Positions 9,276 through 16,665 of a stretch of 56,096 nt of DNA are shown one piece after another. The notes beneath the pieces are model-generated. The model saw nothing but the letters and a program-made list of their open reading frames with translations, ran no database searches and was not told where the DNA came from. How positions within the stretch are numbered: the first letter of the stretch is position 1; each line of letters starts with the position of its first letter. The translations under genes and the position numbers were made by a program. Source of the stretch: a virus; IMG/VR virus record IMGVR_UViG_3300034198_006912, positions 1 through 56,096 of that record. One strand, given 5' to 3'.

Positions 9276-10712
9276 ATGACAACGACAAATGGAAATAGAA
9301 AAATACTTGACCTTAAACGCTGGGAAATGGTTACGCCAGCACCAACATCTACGGTTGCGGGAGCGTTTATCGCATCTAGCCGTCATCAACGCCAGCAACA
9401 GCTTTATGTGACGAGCGCTACAACTGCATGGCTTTACTATCCAGCCGAGGATGGCTGGGTGCAAGTGCCTTCTCCGGGGCTTGCTGGCAGTTTTGGTGCT
9501 GGCGCTGCTGGTGTTGCGTCTGGGTTTAGCATTGGCACAGCAACAGCGGCTTCGCAGCTTACTGCGACCAGCGGCACGACTACTACCATCGTCACCAACC
9601 AAACCCTTGCTCGTGACCTGCGCGGCTATAGTATTCATATTACTGGTGGCCCGAATGCTGGTGTGACGCTTGTAATTCGTTCTAACACTATCGCAGCAAA
9701 CGCCACCATCACGGTTGATGCTCAGGCTTCCGCGTTTTCTGCTTCTACCACCTTCCGCCTGCTTACGCCGTGCTGGTATGTAGTCGGCACTGGTACGATT
9801 GGTTCGGGGTCATTCCGCAAGTATGACTTCGCCACAAACACATGGACAACCTTGGCTCAAACTGGTTTGCCCGCAACAATCGGAACGGATGGGAAATTGG
9901 TTTCCACACCCTCGTGGATGGATACTGGATTCCTTGCATTTGCCACAGGCACGGCAACGGCTGGCGCGGCTTCGACGCTCACGCAATCAACTAAAAACTG
10001 GACTACGAACCAATGGACAAACTATCAGATTCGTATCACGGGAGGCACTGGCGCTGGGCAAATTCGTACCATTGCAAGCAACACAGCGACCGTCATCACG
10101 GTAGGCGCTGCGTGGACAACGCAACCCGATGTCACCTCAACCTACTCCATCGAGGGGAATGACGATTTTATCTATTACCTCGGAAACAATGCCGTAACGC
10201 TTTATCGCTATAGCATTAGCGCGAATACATGGACAACGCTATCTCCGACCGCTGCTAGGGCTGCTGCTCCTACAACCGGAATGTCAGCGCACTGGGTTTG
10301 GGATGTAAAAGAAAGCGATTGGACAGCCGAAAATACCATTCGCAATGGGCAGCGGATTTATTCATTCCGTGGCGGTGCTGGCGCGGTACTCGACTATTAT
10401 GACATCACGGCTAATACATGGGTAAGTGGTGTGACCTATTCACCTGCCACCGAAACACTGACGACGGGCACGAAATACTCTTACTCTGAGAATTTTTTAT
10501 ACATCCAAAAAGATGCAACGGGCAGATGGTTCCGGTATAATTTTGCAACAAGTGAAATGGATGGATGGAATACGATGTTTTTTCCAAACGGTTCGGCACT
10601 TGTTGGGGACACATCGTTTGATGTGACTTATTTTGATGGCGCAACCGAAATTCACTATATCTATATGGTTCTCAACACTTCCACAGTAATGCTCAGACAA
10701 CAGGTAATCTAA
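9276..10712 (+). CDS. Kelch/beta-propeller-like host-interaction protein (478 aa)
   Basis: Dominated by repeated beta-strand units rich in Thr, Ala, Gly and Trp, with recurrent NTWTTL, GGTGAGQIRTI and ANTWVSG-type elements spaced like propeller blades. No signal peptide or TM segment. The DNA is GC-richer than the flanks. It follows two small virion-type genes, suggesting a tail- or head-fibre tip that binds carbohydrate or receptor. The propeller fold is inferred from the repeat pattern. Confidence 0.55.
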   Translation: MTTTNGNRKILDLKRWEMVTPAPTSTVAGAFIASSRHQRQQQLYVTSATTAWLYYPAEDGWVQVPSPGLAGSFGAGAAGVASGFSIGTATAASQLTATSGTTTTIVTNQTLARDLRGYSIHITGGPNAGVTLVIRSNTIAANATITVDAQASAFSASTTFRLLTPCWYVVGTGTIGSGSFRKYDFATNTWTTLAQTGLPATIGTDGKLVSTPSWMDTGFLAFATGTATAGAASTLTQSTKNWTTNQWTNYQIRITGGTGAGQIRTIASNTATVITVGAAWTTQPDVTSTYSIEGNDDFIYYLGNNAVTLYRYSISANTWTTLSPTAARAAAPTTGMSAHWVWDVKESDWTAENTIRNGQRIYSFRGGAGAVLDYYDITANTWVSGVTYSPATETLTTGTKYSYSENFLYIQKDATGRWFRYNFATSEMDGWNTMFFPNGSALVGDTSFDVTYFDGATEIHYIYMVLNTSTVMLRQQVI

Positions 10713-10874
10713 ATGAAAATTCAAGACATAATCAATATGTGCCAAGCAAGAATTGCTTATTTGTCGCAGCTTCGTGCTTCTGCTGTTCATTTAGGTGATA
10801 TTTCTCAAGTTGATAGAATTGATGCGGATATTGCGTCAACTCAAGACACCTTAAATCGTTTATTGATGCTGTAA
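10713..10874 (+). CDS. Small helical protein (53 aa)
   Basis: Starts right after the stop of the propeller gene. The product (MKIQDIINMCQARIAYL... ending NRLLML) is one or two amphipathic helices without TM character. Similar 50-60-residue helical proteins often follow phage fibre genes. Unrecognised. Confidence 0.55.
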   Translation: MKIQDIINMCQARIAYLSQLRASAVHLGDISQVDRIDADIASTQDTLNRLLML

Positions 10875-10877
10875 GCC

Positions 10878-11399
10878 ATGTCACTGCTGCTTCTATTCAA
10901 CCAAGCAGCGGCATCTGGTGGCGTTACATTTAACGGTCAGACGCTAACAACCACGACCTCACTTATTAAAGGTGCGTGGAGTGCTGGTGCTGGAGCTACC
11001 TTTGCTGGTCAGACTCTTACTGCTACAACAAGTTTGTTGCAGGGTAGCTGGGCAGCAGGAGCCACGTTTGCAGGCCAGACTCTAACAACCACGACCTCAC
11101 TTATTAAAGGTGCGTGGAGCGTTAATGCTGGAGCTACCTTTGCTGGTCAAACTCTAACTGTTACAACCAGCCTTATACGAGGTGCTTGGAGTACAAGAAC
11201 TTTAACAGATGCGGATATTATGGCAATTTGGAACTATGAAATAGAACCCGGCATTACGGCTGGAGAAATGCTTAATGAGGTTTACCAGCGGAATTGTTGG
11301 TCTGAACTTACGGCTTCAAATAATGTTACTGGGACTTTCGGTAAGCTGGTTCAAGATGCATATAAACAAACTAAATTATCTGTAGGACTAAGCGCATAA
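10878..11399 (+). CDS. Repeat-containing fibre-like protein (173 aa)
   Basis: Four tandem copies of about 25-28 residues, each with TF(A/N)GQTLT, TTSL and (K/R/Q)G(A/S)W, cover residues 16-105; copies 1 and 3 are nearly identical in DNA. The C-terminus (LTDADIMAIWNYEIE ... ETLNEV-like GEMLNEVYQRN) resembles the end of other phage tail-associated proteins. Probably a fibre or fibre-tip protein that evolves by repeat gain and loss. Lies directly ahead of the endolysin. Confidence 0.55.
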   Translation: MSLLLLFNQAAASGGVTFNGQTLTTTTSLIKGAWSAGAGATFAGQTLTATTSLLQGSWAAGATFAGQTLTTTTSLIKGAWSVNAGATFAGQTLTVTTSLIRGAWSTRTLTDADIMAIWNYEIEPGITAGEMLNEVYQRNCWSELTASNNVTGTFGKLVQDAYKQTKLSVGLSA

Positions 11400-11400
11400 T

Positions 11401-12243
11401 ATGTATGATTTAGCCACACTATTTACCTATCTTCGTAAAGCGCCTTTCGGTGGAAGAATCTCCCAGAGGCAGGTTGAAGGTATTAAAAACATTATTCAAG
11501 CATGGGAAGACCTTGCTGAAAAAGATAATAATAAACTTGCTTACGTCCTAGCTACGGCCTTTCACGAAACAGCGGCAACTATGCAGCCGGTACGAGAAGG
11601 ATTAGCTAAAAGCGATAGTTCTGCACGAAAAATACTTGCTAAGTACCGATACAGCCAACCAGACCAAGTTTCTAAAGGAAAAAACACTTTGCCAAAGACA
11701 GGCAAAGCATATTATGGTCGTGGGTATGTACAGATTACTTGGGCAGATAATTATTTACGCTTAGGTACAAGGCTTGGAGTTCCGTTACACGAAAACCCAG
11801 AGCTTGCCCTCGGCCCTCAGATTTCTGCAAAGATTCTTGTCATAGGGATGCTCGAAGGGCTGTTTACGACTAAGAAACTCTCCCAGTATTTTTCTGCAAA
11901 AACAGAAAACCCAGAAGGGGCAAGAGCCATTGTTAATGGTAAAGATAAGGCTGCTCTTATAGCTTCGTATTATGTGCAGTTCAAAGGGGCTTTAGACGCA
12001 GCAGATACCGACACAGAAATGCCTGAAGGTATTAAACCAGAGGCAGCTAAACCAGACGGGGCTTCGTTACCTACGGACACTACCCTTATCGGCGGCATTA
12101 CTGGCGTAATAGGGTCTGGGGCAGTAGGCGCATTGGGCGCTATAAGCAATCCTTGGGCATTGGCTGCCTTCGTGGTAGTAGCTCTGGGGGTATTTTTACT
12201 TGTAACTGGACGTATTGAGATTAAGAAAAAAGCTGGGGTATAA
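11401..12243 (+). CDS. GH19 chitinase-type endolysin with C-terminal membrane anchor (280 aa)
   Basis: Residues about 45-170 match the glycoside hydrolase 19 endolysin pattern: AFHETAATM with the catalytic-acid context, then YYGRGYVQITW and a downstream VNGKD. GH19 phage enzymes cut the glycan strand of peptidoglycan. The C-terminus (residues about 225-275) contains Gly/Ala-rich hydrophobic stretches and a clear TM helix (LAAFVVVALGVFLLV) followed by a basic tail, an unusual addition to a normally soluble enzyme. There is no N-terminal signal, so export would need a holin or the C-terminal anchor. Next gene overlaps the stop by one base. Confidence 0.85.
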   Translation: MYDLATLFTYLRKAPFGGRISQRQVEGIKNIIQAWEDLAEKDNNKLAYVLATAFHETAATMQPVREGLAKSDSSARKILAKYRYSQPDQVSKGKNTLPKTGKAYYGRGYVQITWADNYLRLGTRLGVPLHENPELALGPQISAKILVIGMLEGLFTTKKLSQYFSAKTENPEGARAIVNGKDKAALIASYYVQFKGALDAADTDTEMPEGIKPEAAKPDGASLPTDTTLIGGITGVIGSGAVGALGAISNPWALAAFVVVALGVFLLVTGRIEIKKKAGV

Positions 12244-12455
12244 TGTTCACGCTACCATATAAACTTGGCATCATTGCCGCTATTATCATAGCGGTATTCA
12301 TGCTAGGGTACTTTAAGGGTAAGACTTCGTGCGAAGTGGCAAACACAAAAGAAGTAGTGAAAATAGTAGAAAAGGTTAAATATGTTCGTCAAAAAACTGA
12401 TGCCCTGCCTAGCGGCGCTGTTTATGATGGGTTGCGCGAGTGGCAAAGAGACTAG
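12243..12455 (+). CDS. Rz-like inner-membrane spanin (70 aa)
   Basis: N-terminal TM segment (LGIIAAIIIAVFMLGYF) followed by a short charged helical domain (KEVVKIVEKVKYVRQ). Placed immediately after the endolysin with a lipoprotein gene starting inside it in another frame, which is the classic Rz/Rz1 nesting. It is short for an Rz (usually over 100 aa), so it may work with the unusually arranged lipoproteins downstream. Known spanins fuse inner and outer membranes at lysis. Confidence 0.65.
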   Translation: MFTLPYKLGIIAAIIIAVFMLGYFKGKTSCEVANTKEVVKIVEKVKYVRQKTDALPSGAVYDGLREWQRD

Positions 12456-12582
12456 CTGTACTGCGTTCTATCCAATATATGTAAGCAAAGACGATAAATT
12501 TACAGAGCCAACTGCGAGGAGTATTTTATCTCACAATCTTACTGGCAAAGAACTATGCGATTGGGAGTCTGTACAGCGGTAA
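12382..12582 (+). CDS. Lipoprotein, o-spanin candidate 1 (66 aa)
   Basis: Starts inside the Rz-like gene in another frame (74 bp overlap). Signal sequence MFVKKLMPCLAALFMMGC with a lipobox ending MGC, followed by ASGKET, so Cys18 should be lipidated. The mature part is about 48 residues with two further Cys and is not proline-rich, unlike a classical Rz1. Location makes it an outer-membrane spanin candidate; a second lipoprotein follows. Confidence 0.6.
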   Translation: MFVKKLMPCLAALFMMGCASGKETSCTAFYPIYVSKDDKFTEPTARSILSHNLTGKELCDWESVQR

Positions 12583-12689
12583 CACTATGTTTGACAGCTT
12601 GTCAGCAGCCTAAAGACCATTGGTTAGACGTTTACCCCAAGGAGTACGCCTCTCCCTCACAAGACATACATACCATGACTACTAAGTAA
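12555..12689 (+). CDS. Second small lipoprotein, o-spanin candidate 2 (44 aa)
   Basis: A short frame starting ATGCGATTG and overlapping the previous gene by 28 bp. It encodes MRLGVCTAVTLCLTAC, a signal sequence whose lipobox LTAC would lipidate Cys16, leaving a 29-residue mature peptide beginning QQPKDHW. Its size and Pro-containing mature part resemble Rz1. The stop codon runs into the bidirectional terminator. Whether it or the upstream lipoprotein partners the Rz-like protein cannot be told. Confidence 0.55.
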   Translation: MRLGVCTAVTLCLTACQQPKDHWLDVYPKEYASPSQDIHTMTTK

Positions 12690-12714
12690 AAAGCCACCGA
12701 AAGGTGGCTTTTTT
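12688..12714. terminator. Bidirectional rho-independent terminator between convergent blocks
   Basis: A-rich run, stem GCCACC/GGTGGC with GAAA loop, then T6. The flanking A and T runs make it work on both strands. It lies between the lipoprotein stop (plus) and the SpeD-family stop (minus), so it ends both transcription blocks. Confidence 0.9.
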
Positions 12715-12715
12715 G

Positions 12716-13132
12716 TTAGGCTATCTTCCCATCTTCACCCACATCTCCGTGAGCCAAGATTTTTAAGTCTGTATCTCTGTCGATAACTAAATATGTGCCT
12801 TTAATAATATCAAAAGCATTGCATAAATCAAGTACACGCTCAATATCGAAATCCTTACAAGAATACAAATCAAACTGCAATTTAGCAGGGTATTCGCTAT
12901 CCCAACAATGAAGCGCCGTATGACTGGTTTCAAGAATACCAACGCCAGTAGTGCCCTCATTGCCAGCAATATCGCAATAATACCCCATAGGATTCTTCAG
13001 TAGGGTAGGAGCTTGTGCTACTTCCATATCTACGCGCTTAATAAGCAACGTCAGGAAAGCCTCTACTTCCTGAGCAGACTTAGGAGGGTATTTTACTTCA
13101 AGAGCAAGAACGAGGTGCTTATGCTGTAACAT
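12716..13132 (-). CDS. speD: SpeD-family pyruvoyl-dependent decarboxylase (138 aa)
   Basis: Contains the autocleavage region ETSHTALHCWDSE followed by FDLYSCKDF, matching the bacterial/archaeal AdoMet decarboxylase proenzyme pattern (ESH...H.WPE then DVFTCG). The Ser before His is the expected pyruvoyl precursor; downstream His and Cys are present. Known enzymes make decarboxylated AdoMet for spermidine synthesis, and some homologues have been reported to decarboxylate ornithine or arginine instead. The Pro of WPE is replaced by Asp-Ser and the DVFTCG motif is altered, so substrate is uncertain. It overlaps thyX by 14 bp. No spermidine synthase gene was seen. Confidence 0.75.
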   Translation of the reverse strand: MLQHKHLVLALEVKYPPKSAQEVEAFLTLLIKRVDMEVAQAPTLLKNPMGYYCDIAGNEGTTGVGILETSHTALHCWDSEYPAKLQFDLYSCKDFDIERVLDLCNAFDIIKGTYLVIDRDTDLKILAHGDVGEDGKIA

Positions 13133-13802
13133 TATTTAGAGCCTTCCATGTGTTAGGGTAGAGGTTATTAAGTTCGTCAGAAACAACTTGTGCAAGTTCC
13201 CTGATTTCCTGCTGGGCATCGGGGGAGATTCTTAAATCGCAAAAATGTTTCCAGTTACGGATATTAGCAGAAGCATAAAATCTTGTCAAGTGCCCCATCG
13301 GAAGAACTGCTCTAGCCATTTCTCTGGCAACGCCCAACTCGATAAGAGCATCATACGCATCCATACTTTGTTCATAGAACGCATGTAGAATTTCTTGTGC
13401 TTTATATGAATTTTCTAGTTCGCCAGCAGAAGATTGTTTATTGCGTGTTTCTTGCTTGCGGAACACTTTAGGCATCCAGAACTGACCTATAAAATCTGAA
13501 GAGTATCTAGCAGAGATTTCGTTAAACGCCTGTGTCCTATGTCTGTGCCATTCCCGTGCAACAAAGAAAGGGCACTCAATAAGAAACGTCACGGATTGAT
13601 GTTCAAACGGAGAAAAATGCTTATGGGAAGCAAGATACTCCATAAGTTTCTTGTCTTTATCTTCGTCTTTCCCTGTCTTGTCATCTTGATTATGGGACAC
13701 CCGTGCGGCAAGCACAGGCAGGTAGTCCACATCAAACGCTAGGTCTGGGTGCAAGGCAGTGTAGGAAATTACTTTAACGCTAGGCTTCTTGTACTTCAAC
13801 AT
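13119..13802 (-). CDS. thyX: Flavin-dependent thymidylate synthase (227 aa)
   Basis: Carries the ThyX signature RHRX7S as RHRTQAFNEIS, followed by ARYS, and a second conserved region GVAREMARAVLP ending in the FYASANIRNWKHF block. ThyX makes dTMP from dUMP using FAD, NADPH and methylene-tetrahydrofolate. The start at 13802 is preferred because GAAGGG lies four bases upstream; the longer start at 13835 overlaps the upstream small gene in another frame. Sits with RNR genes and the SpeD gene in the nucleotide-metabolism end of the minus block. Confidence 0.93.
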   Translation of the reverse strand: MLKYKKPSVKVISYTALHPDLAFDVDYLPVLAARVSHNQDDKTGKDEDKDKKLMEYLASHKHFSPFEHQSVTFLIECPFFVAREWHRHRTQAFNEISARYSSDFIGQFWMPKVFRKQETRNKQSSAGELENSYKAQEILHAFYEQSMDAYDALIELGVAREMARAVLPMGHLTRFYASANIRNWKHFCDLRISPDAQQEIRELAQVVSDELNNLYPNTWKALNNVTA

Positions 13803-13935
13803 CGTACCCTTCAAACGTGTATTTGCCATTGTCATAATAGGTCAACATCACAGGAAACGTAGTACCAAGATAATTCTTAAAGATGGTTTTTACTACGTCA
13901 TCGTCTTTAAGTTCAATTTTTGCTCTAAACTTCAT
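13780..13935 (-). CDS. Small hypothetical protein (51 aa)
   Basis: Frame MKFRAKIELKDDDVVKTIF to EVQEA, overlapping the thyX start by 23 bp in another frame. It looks like a beta-alpha-beta small soluble protein. Its start abuts the stop of the next upstream gene (13935). Unrecognised; supported by tight coupling and plausible composition. Confidence 0.55.
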   Translation of the reverse strand: MKFRAKIELKDDDVVKTIFKNYLGTTFPVMLTYYDNGKYTFEGYDVEVQEA

Positions 13936-14240
13936 TAGGTTTTACTCCATAATTTATTGTCAAAAAAGTAATTTGAAAAATACTCTGTTTTATCTACCCC
14001 GCAAGGGGCTAAAGTATTTTCCCACCCGGCTTTAGAAGCCTCCTCATGCCATGTAGTATTTTCCAGCACTAGATTCAATACGGTGTTTGCCATATTGTTT
14101 GGAGGCGACATACGTTCTTTAGTCTGTTGCAGTAATTCTTTTTGTTCTTCTGATGTCAGGCTCTTAAACCAATCTTCTTGTTTGATTTCGTTTACGCATA
14201 AACCTAATTCTTTTTTCCAATTATGTCTAGGGCCGTGCAT
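13935..14240 (-). CDS. Hypothetical protein (101 aa)
   Basis: Soluble, charged; begins MHGPRHNWKKELGLCVNEI and contains an acidic/helical centre (SLTSEEQKELLQQTKERM). Ends one base into the next gene. No motif recognised. Part of the closely packed minus-strand operon around thyX. Confidence 0.55.
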   Translation of the reverse strand: MHGPRHNWKKELGLCVNEIKQEDWFKSLTSEEQKELLQQTKERMSPPNNMANTVLNLVLENTTWHEEASKAGWENTLAPCGVDKTEYFSNYFFDNKLWSKT

Positions 14241-14262
14241 ATGTCTCTATTCTTTAATATGT

Positions 14263-14583
14263 TCACTCAACGATTAAACGCCCTCTAGGAATTTCGTAGT
14301 AGGTGTCATGTTCATCGACAAGGCCATAGACTCCTTCATCGACAAGGCCATAGACTCCTTCTTCGTCGGTTGCAATGTCCTGCCCTTGCTGCTCACTCAA
14401 AATTTCAAACACATCTTGAGAGGCATTTTGAGGGCTAAACCTAAAACCTAGCGTGTAAAGCCCTGAAAAAAATGTCTCAGCAATAGAGTGCCATCTTGTT
14501 TCATCATCAAACTTAGCAGTAACAGTGATTACAGGCTGGTCAATCTCTGAGTTATCATTTTCTAAAGTCAGTTTAATAGCCAT
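14263..14583 (-). CDS. Hypothetical acidic protein with in-frame tandem duplication (106 aa)
   Basis: Begins MAIKLTLENDNSEIDQPVI. Near the C-terminus the eight-residue unit VDEGVYGL is duplicated because of an exact 24-bp tandem repeat at 14311-14358. Possibly a recent replication-slippage event. No enzyme motif; the function is unknown. RBS AAGGAGAATAG precedes the ATG. Confidence 0.6.
   Translation of the reverse strand: MAIKLTLENDNSEIDQPVITVTAKFDDETRWHSIAETFFSGLYTLGFRFSPQNASQDVFEILSEQQGQDIATDEEGVYGLVDEGVYGLVDEHDTYYEIPRGRLIVE
14311..14358. repeat. Exact 24-bp tandem duplication within a coding sequence
   Basis: Units 14311-14334 and 14335-14358 are identical and keep the reading frame, duplicating eight residues. 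Confidence 0.9.
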
Positions 14584-14585
14584 AT

Positions 14586-14837
14586 CTATTCTCCTTGTTT
14601 ATAATAAGAGGGGTTATAACATAATACCTCAGTAAGTTTATCGAGATACCACTTTGCTTTATCAATATCTTCTTTTCCGTTTTTGTACTTATACCGCCAT
14701 AAGTACTTAAATATATTACCACGAAGATACCCAATAAATTCTTCCACAGAAAGCATTGCCTCCATAGCAGCGATACATTCAATACCTTTATGATTAAGGC
14801 TATAATGCGCCGGTGAATTTACGTTATCGTTTACCAT
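14586..14837 (-). CDS. DUF3310 (gp1.7-type) protein (83 aa)
   Basis: The pattern NSPAHY, then GIECIAAMEAML, then FIGYLRGNIFKYLWRYK and DIDKAKWYLDKL is characteristic of the DUF3310 phage family. I recall that this family relates to T7 gp1.7, reported to act on nucleotides, which fits the RNR/ThyX neighbourhood. Small, soluble, close to its usual 60-90 residues. Overlaps the next upstream gene by 7 bp. Family call firm; activity inferred. Confidence 0.8.
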   Translation of the reverse strand: MVNDNVNSPAHYSLNHKGIECIAAMEAMLSVEEFIGYLRGNIFKYLWRYKYKNGKEDIDKAKWYLDKLTEVLCYNPSYYKQGE

Positions 14838-15094
14838 TTAACTTCTCCGTCCATATGCGCGCCCCACACATGTATAATTTCTTGAAAAGTGCTTCTGCGC
14901 TTGCCTTTCAGTGTATGCTCAAGTAACGCAAAGTGATTCACGAGCGACATCATGTAAAAGTATTCCTTGCTGTCTTTTCTTTTTTTAAGTGTGGCAAGCA
15001 CCTCTGGCAGCAGATTAAGGTCATATAGACAGCTTTCCAAAAGTGGAAGCCTGCCCATTATCTGCTTTACTGTTTCTGGTTTTTTCTTCGCCAT
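14831..15094 (-). CDS. Hypothetical helical protein (87 aa)
   Basis: Lys-rich N-terminus (MAKKKPETVKQIMGRLPLLES) followed by amphipathic helices ending VWGAHMDGEVKW. Short spacing to the upstream 50-aa gene (one base). No recognised family. Confidence 0.55.
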   Translation of the reverse strand: MAKKKPETVKQIMGRLPLLESCLYDLNLLPEVLATLKKRKDSKEYFYMMSLVNHFALLEHTLKGKRRSTFQEIIHVWGAHMDGEVKW

Positions 15095-15095
15095 A

Positions 15096-15248
15096 CTATG
15101 CCACCATACCCCAGTGAGATACTGAATTAGGTTCTTTAGCGTTCATCTCACGTTCAATAGCAAGAAGTGCCTTAATCTGGTCATCCCAACTAAGTTCTGG
15201 GTGAACAAAGAGCCATTCCATGATTTCTTCTGTAGTAAGATGTTTCAT
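15096..15248 (-). CDS. Small hypothetical protein (50 aa)
   Basis: Frame MKHLTTEEIMEWLFVHPELSW... ending SHWGMVA. Start overlaps the stop of the exonuclease-like gene by one base and the stop lies one base from the next start, so it fits the operon. Acidic, helical, unrecognised. Confidence 0.55.
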   Translation of the reverse strand: MKHLTTEEIMEWLFVHPELSWDDQIKALLAIEREMNAKEPNSVSHWGMVA

Positions 15249-15985
15249 TAGCGTACCTTTGTTGAATGTTCAAGTTTAGAACTTTCGCTCCACGCACCGC
15301 AGTCGTTACATTGATAACGCTGCTTACGCCCGGTCTTTGTAACATTATATCCACGCTTTGTCAAGTGGCTTCCTCCACACCGAGGGCATTTATCTTCTGT
15401 GCCCATTATGCTGTTGAAGTTAGGATGCGATTTTAGATAAGGTCTAATTTCTTCGTACACTTCTTCAAGCAGCAATACGTCTTGGATATTGTATTTACGC
15501 ATAGCTTCCAGTGCAGACTTTTTACCAAAAAACGCATCTTTCCACAGTCCGGGGGCATTAGCCAGCTTACGCCCTACGCCAAGATACTCCCCTAAATAAT
15601 CCAACCTATTGCTTGAGAACGCCCCGATAGCACGGGCTTCTTTGAGCGTATCTACTTGAGGTACATTCGGTAACGGGGGCAGCCGGTGATAGATAAGTCG
15701 CGTGTTCAGCTTCTTGATGTCGAATTTAGTGCCATTGTGGGAGACCAGATAATCGGCTTCGTGAATTACATCGGCCAGCTTCTTTACTACTTCATAATCA
15801 TTCTTATCTTTCTCTACGGCTGTATAAACCTTAGTGCCGCCTACCCATTTCCAGCTAGCGCAGTGGATACGCCAGTCTTCAACAATGTTACCGTAAGGAA
15901 TAGACTCAGGATATAGCCCAAAAGTCAGGGCAAGCATATAACTGGTTTCCTCATCATATATAAGTCCTTTAGGGGCTTTAGACAT
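15248..15985 (-). CDS. DnaQ/RNase H-like 3'-5' exonuclease with C-terminal zinc ribbon (245 aa)
   Basis: Exonuclease motif I appears as YDEET (residues 10-14), motif II as SHNGTKFD (about 84-91) and motif III as YNIQDVLLL (about 163-171), consistent with the YprB/RNase H-like exonuclease superfamily. Residues about 203-235 form a zinc ribbon with CPRCGG and CNDCG. Such proteins trim or degrade nucleic acid; the ribbon may position it on DNA or RNA. Overlaps the resolvase-like gene upstream by 8 bp. Separate from the exonuclease domain in the DNA polymerase, so probably a repair, recombination or host-DNA degradation factor. Confidence 0.75.
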   Translation of the reverse strand: MSKAPKGLIYDEETSYMLALTFGLYPESIPYGNIVEDWRIHCASWKWVGGTKVYTAVEKDKNDYEVVKKLADVIHEADYLVSHNGTKFDIKKLNTRLIYHRLPPLPNVPQVDTLKEARAIGAFSSNRLDYLGEYLGVGRKLANAPGLWKDAFFGKKSALEAMRKYNIQDVLLLEEVYEEIRPYLKSHPNFNSIMGTEDKCPRCGGSHLTKRGYNVTKTGRKQRYQCNDCGAWSESSKLEHSTKVR

Positions 15986-16373
15986 TCTTGGCTCCTTTTA
16001 ATGCCAGAATCTGTTTTGCAAGCTTATCACACTCAGCGTGCAACGAAAGCAGGTATTCAAGGTCAACCACAGCAATGGCTTCTTTACGAGCTTTACGAAC
16101 TACCAGCAAGGGATTAAGGTCTTTTGAATTATGTTTTGCTTGCCCCCACGCATCCCAGATATTAACCTTCTCGACGGCCTTACACTCAATAGCCATAGGG
16201 AATACATCCTGCGCTGCCTTGGATAGTTTTACATCTACCCCCGGCGCTCCCATACTGGTTGATTGTACGTCAGACGCATGAAGAAATGGAAAATACGCCA
16301 GAATTTTGGCAGCAACCTCTTTCTGAAGGTTTCTTCCTTTAGCTTTACGGCTTTGCGTGGTTTTAGCTGTCAT
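15978..16373 (-). CDS. PD-(D/E)XK nuclease, Holliday-junction-resolvase-like (131 aa)
   Basis: Contains an N-terminal basic helix with RNLQKEVAAKIL, then GAPGVDVKLS and MAIECKAVEK, giving the E...D...ExK arrangement of the PD-(D/E)XK superfamily. Phage proteins of this size and pattern include Hjc/T7 endonuclease I-like resolvases and RecU-type enzymes. A role in resolving replication or packaging intermediates is inferred. Tightly coupled to the DnaQ-like gene. Confidence 0.7.
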   Translation of the reverse strand: MTAKTTQSRKAKGRNLQKEVAAKILAYFPFLHASDVQSTSMGAPGVDVKLSKAAQDVFPMAIECKAVEKVNIWDAWGQAKHNSKDLNPLLVVRKARKEAIAVVDLEYLLSLHAECDKLAKQILALKGAKNV

Positions 16374-16374
16374 A

Positions 16375-16566
16375 TTATTTCCTCTTGAAACTTAGGCGGG
16401 GTTTAATGTCCATCAGTATGTCCTTTACTTCATGCCGACAAAATTTTTTATAGTGTGCCATAAAACAGCACCTAGCTCCGTCAATCCACGAGTCATTCAA
16501 AATCATGCCGCGTTGGACTCCTTCATCTTCCGCCAACCACTTCTGGAACTCTTCTTCTGGTGTCAT
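16375..16566 (-). CDS. Hypothetical protein (63 aa)
   Basis: MTPEEEFQKWLAEDEG start with EEFQKW and a hydrophobic-aromatic centre; this resembles a short N-terminal phage domain also seen at 30872-31441 (EFEKWM...AWDGW). Ends one base before the resolvase-like gene. Function unknown. Confidence 0.55.
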   Translation of the reverse strand: MTPEEEFQKWLAEDEGVQRGMILNDSWIDGARCCFMAHYKKFCRHEVKDILMDIKPRLSFKRK

Positions 16567-16579
16567 ATTAACCTCCAGT

Positions 16580-16653
16580 TGGTTGCCCCTCGTGGACTCG
16601 AACCACAGTTTTCTTCTCCAAAGGAAGACGTCCTACCACTAGACGAAGGGGCA
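16580..16653 (-). tRNA. tRNA-Gln (anticodon TTG)
   Basis: On the minus strand: 7-bp acceptor TGCCCCT/AGGGGCA, D arm closed by GTC/GAC with AGTGGTAG loop, anticodon arm TCTTC-CTTTGGA-GAAGA, T arm with TTCGAGT loop, and ACCA at the 3' end, so CCA is encoded. Loop position 34-36 reads TTG, decoding CAA. It sits alone in the operon between a 63-aa gene and a structured non-coding segment, and would need processing from the transcript. Confidence 0.93.
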
Positions 16654-16665
16654 ATAATAAACTAT

